From IMG/VR virus record IMGVR_UViG_3300042945_001115, positions 1-34,954 of that record: DNA of 34,954 bases; one strand, given 5' to 3'. This stretch comes from a virus. Numbering within the stretch: the stretch's first letter is position 1; each line of letters opens with the position of its first letter. This document shows, one piece after another, positions 1 through 7,922 of the stretch. The position numbers and the translations under genes are program-made. The notes beneath the pieces are model-generated. The model worked only from the letters and a program-made list of their open reading frames with translations. It did not search any database and had not been told where the DNA came from.

Positions 1-127
1 GATCTCGTGGATGAACGGTGGTATTGGAAGTTCACGAGCGCGATTCAGGTGACGGGAACGACGAGCACGCCGTTGGCACCGCTTCGGTCATCGGACGGCA
101 GGTATCTCGTCAATACGGTGGGATCAC
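1..127. repeat. 127-bp direct terminal repeat (circular contig overlap)
   Basis: Bases 1-127 are identical to bases 34828-34954. The right-hand copy lies inside an open reading frame that continues in frame into the left-hand copy and on to base 1506, so the overlap joins one gene rather than duplicating it. An overlap of exactly 127 bp equals a common maximum k-mer of short-read assemblers. The best reading is a circularly closed genome of 34,827 bp (circular or circularly permuted), not a biological terminal repeat. Confidence 0.95.
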
Positions 128-1506
128 CGACCCCGATCACGACCACCTCTGAACTGTATTCCGCCATAACCTCGGCGGTCGCGGCCAGCGGCATGACGAT
201 GCCGACCGGGACGATCACGAGCGGGAACATCCGCCGGATGTCGGATCTGGTGGCATCCCCGAATGTTTCCCTTGCCCTGCTTCTCGACACGATGGCGGTC
301 ACCGCGCAGAGCGTTGCCATCAGCACGGGAGGCGGCATGGCGTGGAAGGCAATCAGCACGCTGAAGTCGGAATACGACACGCGGATGAACGCCTACAAGC
401 GTGCCATGCGCGGCGGTATGCAGCCCGTGAACGGCGCGGCTGGCGGGACGGACGCCCTCGTCGGGCTGTGGAACGCGACGGGGTTTCAGGCCCGCGCGCC
501 ACGGAAGTGCAATGTCGTGATGCCGCAGCGCATGATCGAAGGTCTGACGCAGTACGACAACTGCCCGATCCCTTCGATGGCAGCGGGTCAATTCCACTTC
601 AACCAGACGCAGATGTACCAATCCACGATCACCCCGTCGTGGACGCGCCAGCCCAACGACAAGGGGTTCGGGTACGCGACCGAGGCATCCGTGGCGGTCC
701 TGAACTGCACGGGCAGCGTCTTGACATCAGCGCCGGGGTGGCCTGTTGCGGCGATGGCTACCGCTGTCGGAGCGCAATACCAGAGCCGATATGAGAGCGT
801 GCCGTTCGGTCGGACGGTGTGGGCCGGGTGGATTCCGTTCTACGAGTCGAGCCTGACCATCGGGCAGATCGGCAATGTGTCGTACCGCTTGGCGGTCGTG
901 GACGGCGAGTGGTCGCCGTACACGATCTCGGAGTGCGACGAGGCCGATTGGCGGTTCAGCTTGCAGGGCGCGTCCGAGATGGAGCCCGCGAATGTGGTGA
1001 CCGCGAAGGGAAAGGCGCAGGTCTATCGCAACTGCGTCGGCACGAGCATCATTGATGTGCCGCCGCCGAACACGCGGATCTTCCCTGCCGTCATCACGGG
1101 CAACGAGGTCTGCACCGAGAACTACCCGTGGAGATGGTTCTATTCGTGGGAAGAGGTGGAGCCGAACCCTGACCAACAGGATCCAGATGTGAAGTGCAGT
1201 CCGGGTCTTGATCTTCAGGAATGCTCTCGGACGGGCGTATTGAATGCCCGCAACATGGCAGAAGGCGGCAACAACTATGTCGGGATCAACAACCCCGCCA
1301 ATGTCATCGCCCCCGGCGTATATCAGCAGGACTACCCCACGGCCATCATTTCTCCTCGACCAATCAGCAACGGCACGATAGTGATGATGTGCGAACAGAT
1401 GAATGTCGTGAACGATCCGACCAGCACGGGTCCGCAGTATTGGTTCTCAATGCCGAACGCCGTGTTCGTAGAATGCGAACCGCCGCAGATCATTGAAGGC
1501 GAATAA
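1..1506 (+). CDS. Tail structural protein, C-terminal part (5' end at 34507)
   Basis: This frame is open from base 1 without a start and ends at TAA 1504-1506. Joined across the circular junction to the frame starting at 34507, it gives a 608-residue protein: 107 residues before the junction and 501 after. I recognise no catalytic motif, signal peptide or membrane segment. Residues after the junction are rich in Thr, Ser, Ala and aromatics, with scattered cysteines near the C-terminus, as in beta-rich virion proteins. It lies directly after a 611-residue tail protein and before a small tail-associated protein and the fiber gene, so a distal tail or baseplate role is likely. The GTG at base 7 is an internal Val codon, not the start. 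Function is inferred from position only. Confidence 0.75.
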   Translation, partial: DLVDERWYWKFTSAIQVTGTTSTPLAPLRSSDGRYLVNTVGSPTPITTTSELYSAITSAVAASGMTMPTGTITSGNIRRMSDLVASPNVSLALLLDTMAVTAQSVAISTGGGMAWKAISTLKSEYDTRMNAYKRAMRGGMQPVNGAAGGTDALVGLWNATGFQARAPRKCNVVMPQRMIEGLTQYDNCPIPSMAAGQFHFNQTQMYQSTITPSWTRQPNDKGFGYATEASVAVLNCTGSVLTSAPGWPVAAMATAVGAQYQSRYESVPFGRTVWAGWIPFYESSLTIGQIGNVSYRLAVVDGEWSPYTISECDEADWRFSLQGASEMEPANVVTAKGKAQVYRNCVGTSIIDVPPPNTRIFPAVITGNEVCTENYPWRWFYSWEEVEPNPDQQDPDVKCSPGLDLQECSRTGVLNARNMAEGGNNYVGINNPANVIAPGVYQQDYPTAIISPRPISNGTIVMMCEQMNVVNDPTSTGPQYWFSMPNAVFVECEPPQIIEGE

Positions 1507-1862
1507 TGACCGACCAACTGAACATCGTCGTAGCGCAGGGCGCGGAGTTCCAGACCACGATCACCATCGCATCGTGGCCGAATGACTATCCCTCGCTCAT
1601 CACCGCAGCGGAATGGCGTCTGACCGTTTCGCAGCCGGAGGCTGTCGCGTTCCTGACGGCCAGCAGCCTCGGCGGAAGCCCCATGATCGTCCTTAACGGC
1701 GCAAAGACGGTCGGCACGATCACCATCCCGTCCGCGAACACGGCTGCGTTCCCTCTTGGGTCGGCCCGGTATGACTTCGAGATCCGGTGGGCGGGCAACG
1801 TCGTGAAGCGGCTCATCTCGCTCGGCTCGTTCCAAGTCAACACTTACGCGGGAGCGATCTGA
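1506..1862 (+). CDS. Small tail-associated beta-sandwich-type protein
   Basis: This 118-residue protein begins at ATG 1506, overlapping the previous stop in a TAATG junction, and ends at TGA 1860-1862, which overlaps the fiber start. It opens with a short segment typical of small phage proteins placed before fiber genes (VVAQGAEFQTTITI). It then alternates predicted beta strands and ends with an aromatic, charged strand (DFEIRWAGNVVKRLISL). The pattern resembles small beta-sandwich proteins that connect fibers or baseplates in many siphoviruses; I recognise the type, not a named family. Start and stop overlaps on both sides imply translational coupling with the tail protein and the fiber. Confidence 0.7.
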   Translation: MTDQLNIVVAQGAEFQTTITIASWPNDYPSLITAAEWRLTVSQPEAVAFLTASSLGGSPMIVLNGAKTVGTITIPSANTAAFPLGSARYDFEIRWAGNVVKRLISLGSFQVNTYAGAI

Positions 1863-3583
1863 TGGCGGACATCGAACTGAACATCATCGATCCCGGCATC
1901 TCGCTGCAGGTCGGCGCGTTGTCGGCCATCACCGCCGGGACGGGCCTGACGGGCGGGACGATCACGGGCACAGGGACCATTGCGGCAGACTTCTCGGCTG
2001 ACGGCGTGGCGACGAGCGGCAAGATCGTGCAGGCCACGGACAGCAGGCTGTCGAACGCCCGTACCCCGACCGCTCATGCGGCAACGCACGCCGCCGCCGG
2101 GAGCGATCCCGTCACGCTGGCGCAATCGCAGGTCACGGGATTGACGGCTGCGCTTGCCGCGAAGGCAGACGCAAGCACCACTTATACGGCTGGCGACGGC
2201 CTGATCGGCAGCGGGACGCTCGGTGGCGGCGTGTTCTACGAAGTCTCGTTTGGAACGCTGTCCTCGACCGTTTGCGAAGGGGACGATGCCCGTCTGTCAA
2301 ATGCGCGGACGCCAACGGCGCACGCATCGACGCACGGTGTGGCCGGAAGCGACCCCATCACCGTCGCGCAGTCACAGGTGACGGGTTTGACCGCCTCGCT
2401 TGCTGGCAAGGCTTCGACCACGCACGCGGCGACTCACGCAGCTGCGGGTTCCGATCCGCTGACGCTCTCGCAGTCGCAGATCACCAACCTGACCACGGAC
2501 CTCGCTGGCAAGGTGCCGACCACGCGGCTCGTTTCCGCCGGGACGGGATTGTCCGGCGGCGGCGACCTGTCGGCGGATCGCACGCTGTCGGTAGTGTTCG
2601 GGACGAACACGGGTGAGGCGTGCGAGGGCGACGATGCCCGCTTGAGCGATGCGCGCACCCCGACCGGGGCAGCTTCCGGTGACCTGTCCGGCACCTACCC
2701 CGGCCCCACGGTCGCCGCGATCAACGGCGTGTCCGTCGAGGCGGGTGCTCCCGCGACCGGGGAATCGCTCGTGTACCTGTCCGGCACCGGGCTGCTGACC
2801 TATCAAGCGCAGACGGATGTGCAGGTGTTCACGGCAGGAGGCACATGGACGAAGCCAGAGGCGTGCAAGGCGGTCACGATCCTGTGCATCGGCGCGGGAG
2901 GCGGCGGCGGAAGCGGTCATGCCCACGCAAGCGGTAATCGTGGCGGCGGCGGTGGTGGCGCAGGCGGAGGCATTTCGCAGGTCATGTACCGCGCCGTTGC
3001 GCTTCCAAGCACCCTGACGGTCAGCATCGGGGTGGCTGGTGCTGGCGGCGCGGGCGTTGCGGCCAACAACGACGGCAACCCCGGCTCGGCGGGCACGGCC
3101 ACAACCGTGGCGAACGGCGGCGTGACCTACGCCTACGCGGCTGGCGGCGCGGGCGGAGCGCAGGGAACGAACTCTGGCGGCGCGGGCGGAGCGGCGGGAA
3201 CGGCAGGGGTTTCGCTGTGGACGGGCGGGGCTGGCGGCGCAGGAGGCACGAGCGGTGCCAATGGCGCGGACGCGGCCTCTGCGGCGGGCGCACCGGGCGG
3301 CGGAGGCGGCGCAGGCATGGCGGCGGCCAATGTCCCCTTCACGGGCGGAAACGGCGGACAGAGGCTTTCTAGCGGCCCTGTGGCGGGCGCGGGCCAGAAC
3401 GGCTCCTCGTTCGGCTTCTGGGGCAACGGCGGCGGCGGCTCGTCCTCCATTGTGGGTACAAGCGCGGCAGGCGGCAACGGCATCTACGGCTCGGGGGGTG
3501 GCGGCAGCGGGGCGGCAACGGTCGCCACGGGCAACGGCGGCACGGGAGGCGGTGGCTTGGTCGCCATCATCTCGGAGTGGTAA
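1862..3583 (+). CDS. Tail fiber with GSDP repeats and a glycine-rich C-terminal domain
   Basis: I place the start at ATG 1862, which overlaps the TGA of the previous gene, giving 573 residues. A longer upstream start at 1787 would overlap that gene heavily. The N-terminal third contains two full and one partial copy of a roughly 40-residue repeat with the motifs ARTPTAHA, THAAAGSDP and AQSQVTGLTA, seen in phage fibers. The sequence then reads VFTAGGTWTKPEACKAVTIL, a typical lead-in to a glycine-rich fiber domain. About 230 residues of Gly/Ala-rich sequence follow, with runs such as GGGGGGAGGG. Glycine-rich tips of this kind form polyglycine helices in known adhesins. This protein is the most likely receptor-binding fiber. 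Proline-rich frames on the opposite strand are shadows of this region. Confidence 0.85.
   Translation: MADIELNIIDPGISLQVGALSAITAGTGLTGGTITGTGTIAADFSADGVATSGKIVQATDSRLSNARTPTAHAATHAAAGSDPVTLAQSQVTGLTAALAAKADASTTYTAGDGLIGSGTLGGGVFYEVSFGTLSSTVCEGDDARLSNARTPTAHASTHGVAGSDPITVAQSQVTGLTASLAGKASTTHAATHAAAGSDPLTLSQSQITNLTTDLAGKVPTTRLVSAGTGLSGGGDLSADRTLSVVFGTNTGEACEGDDARLSDARTPTGAASGDLSGTYPGPTVAAINGVSVEAGAPATGESLVYLSGTGLLTYQAQTDVQVFTAGGTWTKPEACKAVTILCIGAGGGGGSGHAHASGNRGGGGGGAGGGISQVMYRAVALPSTLTVSIGVAGAGGAGVAANNDGNPGSAGTATTVANGGVTYAYAAGGAGGAQGTNSGGAGGAAGTAGVSLWTGGAGGAGGTSGANGADAASAAGAPGGGGGAGMAAANVPFTGGNGGQRLSSGPVAGAGQNGSSFGFWGNGGGGSSSIVGTSAAGGNGIYGSGGGGSGAATVATGNGGTGGGGLVAIISEW
2047..2513 (+). repeat. 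In-frame GSDP-type tandem repeats in the fiber gene
   Basis: Two full units lie at about 2047-2166 and 2294-2413, and a third unit lacking its first part lies at about 2418-2513. Each encodes THxxAGSDPxTxxQSQ followed by a short helix ending AGK or AAK. The units differ at many third codon positions, so the repeat is kept at the protein level and is not a recent duplication. Confidence 0.8.
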
Positions 3584-3586
3584 CCC

Positions 3587-3850
3587 ATGACGCAGGCACA
3601 GACGGACTTTCTGGATCGTGCGCTCAAGTGGGGGCAGTTCGCCCTTGCGGTGATCGCCCTGATCGGTGCGCTTGTCTACGCCGGAAGGCGGTCGGAGCGG
3701 GACGAGCAGCAGACTGTTGCGCTCGACAAGATGGCAAGCGAACTAGGCAAGATCCAGCAGCAGGCCACGACTGCAAGTGCAGAGCTGCGCGTGTTCGGGG
3801 AACGCCTCCGAATGCTGGAAGAACGGGTCGCACGGATCGAATCGCGGTGA
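3587..3850 (+). CDS. Small membrane protein with coiled coil (inner spanin-like)
   Basis: This 87-residue protein starts at ATG 3587, three bases after the fiber stop, and ends at TGA 3848-3850. Residues about 15-32 form one membrane segment (WGQFALAVIALIGALVYA), followed by Arg-Arg. Residues about 40-87 form a charged helix with heptad-like Leu/Met spacing, probably a coiled coil. This N-in membrane anchor plus helix fits an inner-membrane spanin or a holin-like protein. The next gene starts inside its stop codon (GTGA) and encodes a lipoprotein, which strengthens the spanin reading. No lysin is found nearby, so the lysis assignment remains an inference. Confidence 0.6.
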   Translation: MTQAQTDFLDRALKWGQFALAVIALIGALVYAGRRSERDEQQTVALDKMASELGKIQQQATTASAELRVFGERLRMLEERVARIESR

Positions 3851-4344
3851 GCAGGCTCCTGCTCCTGTGCGTGGTGATCGCCGTCCTGCTGATGTGCGGG
3901 TGCGACCCCGTGCAGCGGATCGCGTCGAACACCAACGAGATCCGCACGGAGGCGAAAGCCCTGATCGACCACGGGCAGCAGACAGGGGACGCGGAGGTGG
4001 TACAGCGGGCCAGCCGGATCGACGGTCTGGCAGCGGGCATCCACCACGAGCTGCCGAAGGTCGAGGCCAAGACGCCGGAATGGCTCTCCACGCTCAAGTA
4101 TTGGGGGATCGCGGTGGCGGCCCTTGCCGTGGCGTTTGTCCTATGGAATTCGGGAATCCTCGGTTCCATCCGTATCGCCCTTGGCTGGTTGCCCCGCAGG
4201 AAGGTCGTGGACGCCGAGATGGCGGTGGCGGTCTTGGACGAGGACAAGAGGGAGCAGGCCCGCGAGATGATCGCCGCCCGGAGGGCGTCCGACCCCATGT
4301 TCGACGCGGCTTACCGGAAGGTGAAGAAGGCCGACAAGGGCTGA
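3847..4344 (+). CDS. Lipoprotein with a second membrane segment (outer spanin-like)
   Basis: I choose GTG 3847, which overlaps the previous stop as GTGA and gives 165 residues. An upstream start in the same frame at 3577 would run through the previous gene. The N-terminus is a signal peptide (LLLLCVVIAVLLMCGC) ending in a lipobox-like cysteine. A charged helical stretch follows, then a second hydrophobic segment at about residues 76-103 (YWGIAVAALAVAFVLW). The C-terminus is charged and helical. A signal lipoprotein coupled to a membrane coiled-coil protein resembles a spanin pair, but outer spanins rarely carry a second membrane segment, so the role is uncertain. Confidence 0.6.
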   Translation: MSRLLLLCVVIAVLLMCGCDPVQRIASNTNEIRTEAKALIDHGQQTGDAEVVQRASRIDGLAAGIHHELPKVEAKTPEWLSTLKYWGIAVAALAVAFVLWNSGILGSIRIALGWLPRRKVVDAEMAVAVLDEDKREQAREMIAARRASDPMFDAAYRKVKKADKG

Positions 4345-4358
4345 CGCCGCGATATCAT
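4331..4358 (+). promoter_or_regulatory. Candidate promoter before the small membrane and Cys-rich genes
   Basis: CCGACA (4331-4336) and TATCAT (4353-4358) are separated by 16 bases, the same spacing as the other promoters in this genome. Transcription would begin near 4365, giving a leader that carries the ribosome site AAAGGA before ATG 4386. It partly overlaps the end of the lipoprotein gene. Confidence 0.4.
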
Positions 4359-4385
4359 GGCGGGACACCTCAAGAAAGGACCGTC

Positions 4386-4523
4386 ATGCCGATTCTCGCA
4401 GACTTCTCCTCGTTCCTCGGCTCGTTGTGGTTCGCGGGCCTGACCTTCCTCGCCGGGTATGTCGCGGGCCATGTTCTGCCCATCGGCAAGCTGACGGATC
4501 GCTTCGGCAAGGGCGGTCGCTGA
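4386..4523 (+). CDS. 45-residue membrane protein
   Basis: ATG 4386 follows the ribosome site AAAGGA at a good distance. The protein is MPILADFSSFLGSLWF, a continuing hydrophobic stretch (AGLTFLAGYVAGHVLPIG) and a basic tail ending in FGKGGR. The single membrane span with a positively charged C-terminus would suit a tiny holin or lysis regulator, given the spanin-like genes just upstream. I recognise no family. Its stop overlaps the next start as TGATG. Confidence 0.55.
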   Translation: MPILADFSSFLGSLWFAGLTFLAGYVAGHVLPIGKLTDRFGKGGR

Positions 4524-4567
4524 TGCGCCTGTTCATCCTCGTGATCTGCATCGTCATCGTCGCATGA
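4523..4567 (+). CDS. 14-residue hydrophobic mini-ORF
   Basis: The frame ATG 4523 to TGA 4565-4567 reads MRLFILVICIVIVA. Its start overlaps the upstream stop (TGATG) and its stop overlaps the start of the Cys-rich gene (ATGA). It may be a minimal membrane peptide, or simply a reading relay that couples ribosomes into the large gene downstream. Its length makes chance hard to exclude. Confidence 0.3.
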   Translation: MRLFILVICIVIVA

Positions 4568-6681
4568 GCGGCGAGACTGCGGCATCCTGTTGCTGCCAAC
4601 CGGGGGAGAAGGCGATCATCATTGACATCTGCTACGAGGCAGCGGTCAACCGGATGTATTCCAACCAACTCATGGGGTTCTATGAATGCGCTGACCAGCG
4701 TGGCAAGTGCGTTCCCCCATGCGACGAGATTTGGGGGCCGTCCCCGAAGCTTGAATGGAACTGCGGACTCTCGTATTACCTCGGGGACTTCATCCAAGAC
4801 CCGAACAAGTGGATGTTTCCGTCCTCATGGACTTGCCTGACCTGTGGTCCGCAGAACATCGGAAACTGCGGCTGCGGGTATGACGATGACGGCAACCCCA
4901 CGGAGTGCTGTGGGCCGGAATGCAATCAGGTCGGCCAATACACCGGGTGGGGCTGCGTGTTCCCCGGCGAACGCGAATTCGTTTCCTGCAACGGGGGCTG
5001 CAGCTGCGGGTGTGTTTCATACGACGCCACCTGCTGTTTCGACAACTGCTGTCCGGGTCAGAGTGAACTGGACTGCATCTGCAAGCCACCATGCAACGAC
5101 CAGATGTGCAAGGTCGGGCCGGGCGAAAGGCAGAGCGCATGGCACCTTGGTTCGTGGTGGTGGAAAGCGAAGAGCCACATTGAGCGATGCAGGCAATACC
5201 GATTCGATTGGTATGCAACGGAAATCATCGATGAGGACCGTTCGATGTCCGTCACGGGATGCAATGGCAACCCGGCCACGGTGACGGTGCAGGTTCGATA
5301 CACGGCGGATGTGTATATCGCGCCGCCGCTTGGTTGGGCTGCGGAACGGACCACGCCGACGCCTTGCGAAACATACGGATGTTGGGACAGGAAGCCGGGA
5401 CCGAACATTGGGGCGGATACGGGGGCTGGTCTTGGCTTCTGCAACGATCCGGCGGCTCCCGGTTCGCAATACATCAAGTTCTTGCCGCAACCGACCGTCC
5501 GCACGACTTACGGCATTTCTTTGCGTCAGACCAATACCGCCGGGGTCTGCAACGCCGTGTACGAGGCGGTGGTGGCAAACGGGCAAGACCTCGACATCTA
5601 TCGAAACGGCGTGCTGCTCGGCACGGTCAATTTGCTGCAGACGCGCACTCAAGTTGCTGCAGATGTTGCCGCGCTCACCAACAACTGCGTGACTGCCGTG
5701 GTGGGGCTGTTGAGTCCGGGCGCGTTGTGCCTTGGTCCGGTCCTGAACTTTGCCTTGACCGTCATTCCGGCGGCTGGATCGCTTGACATCGTGAAGCAGG
5801 GGATGCAGGCCGGGGACACGCTGGACTCGTCAATTTTCGGGATTCAGTCGGAGTACCGAGCTTGCACGCACGGGTACGCGCCGACAGACCAGATCGCCGC
5901 CACGGATGATCCTGCGATCTGTGACTTCTATCAGGTCGGAAGCGGTCCCTTGCCGTTCTTCTCGTACTCGTATGTCGATACCGCTGGCACCTACGGACAA
6001 TGGCAACAGGGATTCGAGGCCAAGATCCCGACGCCCGTTGGCTGTTTCAACATGGATTCGTGTCTTGGAATTGATCCGGTGTGGCAGATCGTCGGGTTCC
6101 CGAACATCAAGCCGGATGGGTTTTTGCTGCCGGATGTCAATGTCGTGGTGGGCGACGATGGCATCCCGTATCTGGTGTTGCTCGACGGATGCACCGATCC
6201 GAGCTGCTTGTCCCCGCGAATCCCAGCTGGCGGGAACACGCCGAACGAGGCGTACAACATCCCGTGCCCGTGGAACGGAACGGAAGCGGACAAGGCGAAG
6301 GTGCAGCCCATCGGAACGAACTCCGTGTCCGAATTGATCTACAGCGATTTCGGATGCTGCGATGCAAGAGATGGAAACTGCAACGGCACGAACTACGACT
6401 GCACGAAGAACATGGAAACGGATGTCTGCTGCCAGCAGGACGCGGAGTGCCCGAATTGCCCCACGACCAACAACTGCCAGCAAAATGAATGGCCGCAGGT
6501 CTGTTACCCGATTGCCGCAAGCCCCGCGTGCGAAGCGGAGATCCCCGGTTACTGCAATTTCCATTGCTGCTGCACCTGTTTGAAGCCGTGGTACAGGAAC
6601 ATGAACCCGGAGAATCACGGGTGCCTGCCTGCGTCGATCATGGGTTGGCGGCTCAAGTGGCACCTTCGGAGACTCGGATGA
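4564..6681 (+). CDS. Cysteine-rich virion-type protein, 705 residues
   Basis: ATG 4564 lies four bases into the end of the mini-ORF (ATGA). The protein holds about 60 cysteines by my count. They cluster in residues 1-190 (about 28, including CCC, CCGPEC, CSCGC, TCCFDNCC) and in the last 100 (NFHCCCTC). The middle is Thr/Val/Asn-rich and probably beta-structured. No signal peptide or membrane segment is visible, so any disulfides would form after lysis, or the cysteines bind metal. I recognise no family. Its place after the fiber and lysis-like genes, and before a protein with a zinc-ribbon-like end, suggests an accessory tail or receptor-binding protein; this is inference. Confidence 0.7.
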   Translation: MSGETAASCCCQPGEKAIIIDICYEAAVNRMYSNQLMGFYECADQRGKCVPPCDEIWGPSPKLEWNCGLSYYLGDFIQDPNKWMFPSSWTCLTCGPQNIGNCGCGYDDDGNPTECCGPECNQVGQYTGWGCVFPGEREFVSCNGGCSCGCVSYDATCCFDNCCPGQSELDCICKPPCNDQMCKVGPGERQSAWHLGSWWWKAKSHIERCRQYRFDWYATEIIDEDRSMSVTGCNGNPATVTVQVRYTADVYIAPPLGWAAERTTPTPCETYGCWDRKPGPNIGADTGAGLGFCNDPAAPGSQYIKFLPQPTVRTTYGISLRQTNTAGVCNAVYEAVVANGQDLDIYRNGVLLGTVNLLQTRTQVAADVAALTNNCVTAVVGLLSPGALCLGPVLNFALTVIPAAGSLDIVKQGMQAGDTLDSSIFGIQSEYRACTHGYAPTDQIAATDDPAICDFYQVGSGPLPFFSYSYVDTAGTYGQWQQGFEAKIPTPVGCFNMDSCLGIDPVWQIVGFPNIKPDGFLLPDVNVVVGDDGIPYLVLLDGCTDPSCLSPRIPAGGNTPNEAYNIPCPWNGTEADKAKVQPIGTNSVSELIYSDFGCCDARDGNCNGTNYDCTKNMETDVCCQQDAECPNCPTTNNCQQNEWPQVCYPIAASPACEAEIPGYCNFHCCCTCLKPWYRNMNPENHGCLPASIMGWRLKWHLRRLG

Positions 6682-7325
6682 CGATGAACAATCAGGGCGT
6701 GACGGGATACTCGCAGTCGGTCATGGCAACGCACCACGGGAAGTGGGTTGTCAATTTGCACGAGGATGGCCGATTGGAGGTCGTGGAGTTCACACCGTAT
6801 TCGTCCATCGAAGAGGCGAAGGACGGCATTCGGATGACGGAGAATGTCCGGCGCACGATGGCGGCAATGGCATCCTTCTCCAAAGAGCGTCAGGCCGAAT
6901 ACATGAAGGCGCAGCAAGACCTGACCAGCGACGATGAAGCCGCTCGGATGTGGGCATACAAGGTGCTTCGTTGGCCGCAGGCGAACATCGACAAGGCAGA
7001 AGAGCGAAGGGCCAATCTGGGAGGCAGGTCTGCAGATACAGGCGGACAGGCTTCAACGCTCACCGGGTTCATCGAAAAGGCGAAGTCGTGGATCAAGGCG
7101 GAGGCCAGCGTGGTCACGCAGGGCAAGCTGCCGGACGAGCAGTACGAGGCCCGCATCGCCGCGTGCCGCGCCTGTGAGCATCTGGATGTCCGTGCGGAGC
7201 CGCAGGTCGGCTTCTGCAAGGCGTGCGGATGCGGTACGGGAAGCCGCGCGGAACTGACGGTCAAGGGCCGGATGCCTGCCGCCAAGTGCCCGAAGGGCAA
7301 GTGGCCCGCGCTGCCTGCCAAGTGA
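6678..7325 (+). CDS. Hypothetical protein with C-terminal zinc-ribbon-like cluster
   Basis: I choose ATG 6678, which overlaps the previous stop (ATGA), giving 215 residues; a longer frame from 6489 lies inside the Cys-rich gene. The N-terminal half contains a beta segment followed by a helical region (MAAMASFSKERQAEYMKAQQ). The C-terminus carries CRACEH, then FCKACGCG, and ends CPKGKWPALPAK. That arrangement is a short metal-binding module seen at the end of various phage and bacterial glycan-related proteins. It closes the rightward late transcription unit and converges on the leftward early operon at the hairpin 7329-7370. Confidence 0.65.
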   Translation: MTMNNQGVTGYSQSVMATHHGKWVVNLHEDGRLEVVEFTPYSSIEEAKDGIRMTENVRRTMAAMASFSKERQAEYMKAQQDLTSDDEAARMWAYKVLRWPQANIDKAEERRANLGGRSADTGGQASTLTGFIEKAKSWIKAEASVVTQGKLPDEQYEARIAACRACEHLDVRAEPQVGFCKACGCGTGSRAELTVKGRMPAAKCPKGKWPALPAK

Positions 7326-7328
7326 AAA

Positions 7329-7370
7329 CCCCCGCCCGGTGGGCCAACATCATGCGGCCTCGGGCGGGGG
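7329..7370 (-). terminator. GC hairpin terminator between convergent operons
   Basis: CCCCCGCCCG (7329-7338) and CGGGCGGGGG (7361-7370) are perfect reverse complements around a 22-base loop. Read on the minus strand, the stem is followed by TTTT, so it best fits an intrinsic terminator for the leftward early operon that ends at 7391. It may also stop rightward late transcription, although no T-run follows on that side. Confidence 0.75.
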
Positions 7371-7390
7371 GAGAGGATGGCTCGGCAAGG

Positions 7391-7900
7391 CTACTTGATG
7401 CGCAGGCTCGTCCCGCGCGGAAGCAGGCGGCAACCGGGGATTTCCATGCCGCTCTCCAGCGCGATGCGGATGGCCTCGCGGTTCGGTTCCACGACGGTGG
7501 TGACGAACGGTGCTTCCCATTGCGGGCTGAAGGCAACATCCACCTCCATTGCCTGCTTTCCGCCGACCCCGGCAACCCGCAGCCGGAAGCGAGGGGTGTC
7601 AATGGCGGTGCGGCCCGCCTGCTCCATCGCCTCCTTCAGTCGGTCCTTGAGGCGGTCGGACAGCGCGTGGTCCGCGTCGGCCAGCCGCTTGATGCGCTTG
7701 GCCTCCTCGGCGCGCGCGTTGCCGCGCAGCTCCAATTCGCGGATCAGGCCCGCGTACCGTTCTGCCTTGTCCTCAAGGGCCGCGTCGAGGCCCGCGAGGT
7801 GCTGGTTCAGCGCGTCCTGTGCCTCGGGGGAGTCGGCTCCCCCGTCAAGGATCGCGTCGAGGATTGCGTTCATCTCGGTGCTGATGGCGTAGAGGCTCAT
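7391..7900 (-). CDS. Siphovirus Gp157 family protein
   Basis: This 169-residue protein matches the Gp157 pattern: a short N-terminal segment (MSLYAISTEMNAIL), a long charged coiled coil at about residues 40-95 (EEAKRIKRLADADHALSDRL), then a beta-rich end with TPRFRLRV. Gp157 proteins occur in phage recombination and replication modules and have been linked to phage resistance in Streptococcus; their biochemical role is unclear. A strong ribosome site (AGGAGA) lies just before the start. It is the last gene of the leftward operon, after the RecT-like gene, which is common for this family. Confidence 0.8.
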   Translation of the reverse strand: MSLYAISTEMNAILDAILDGGADSPEAQDALNQHLAGLDAALEDKAERYAGLIRELELRGNARAEEAKRIKRLADADHALSDRLKDRLKEAMEQAGRTAIDTPRFRLRVAGVGGKQAMEVDVAFSPQWEAPFVTTVVEPNREAIRIALESGMEIPGCRLLPRGTSLRIK

Positions 7901-7922
7901 GGGTGTCTCCTATGGGCGACGG

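Noticed and set aside
1-127. Biological direct terminal repeats at the genome ends
   Set aside because: The overlap is exactly 127 bp, lies inside a gene and equals a common assembler k-mer, so a circular assembly overlap is more likely.
3133-3483. Proline/alanine-rich frames opposite the fiber gene
   Set aside because: They are the antisense of glycine-rich codons (GGC/GCC) and have no ribosome site.
7705-7725. GCGCGTTGCC similar to the early leader hairpin
   Set aside because: It lies inside the Gp157 coding sequence with no promoter or ribosome site in the right place, so it is probably chance.
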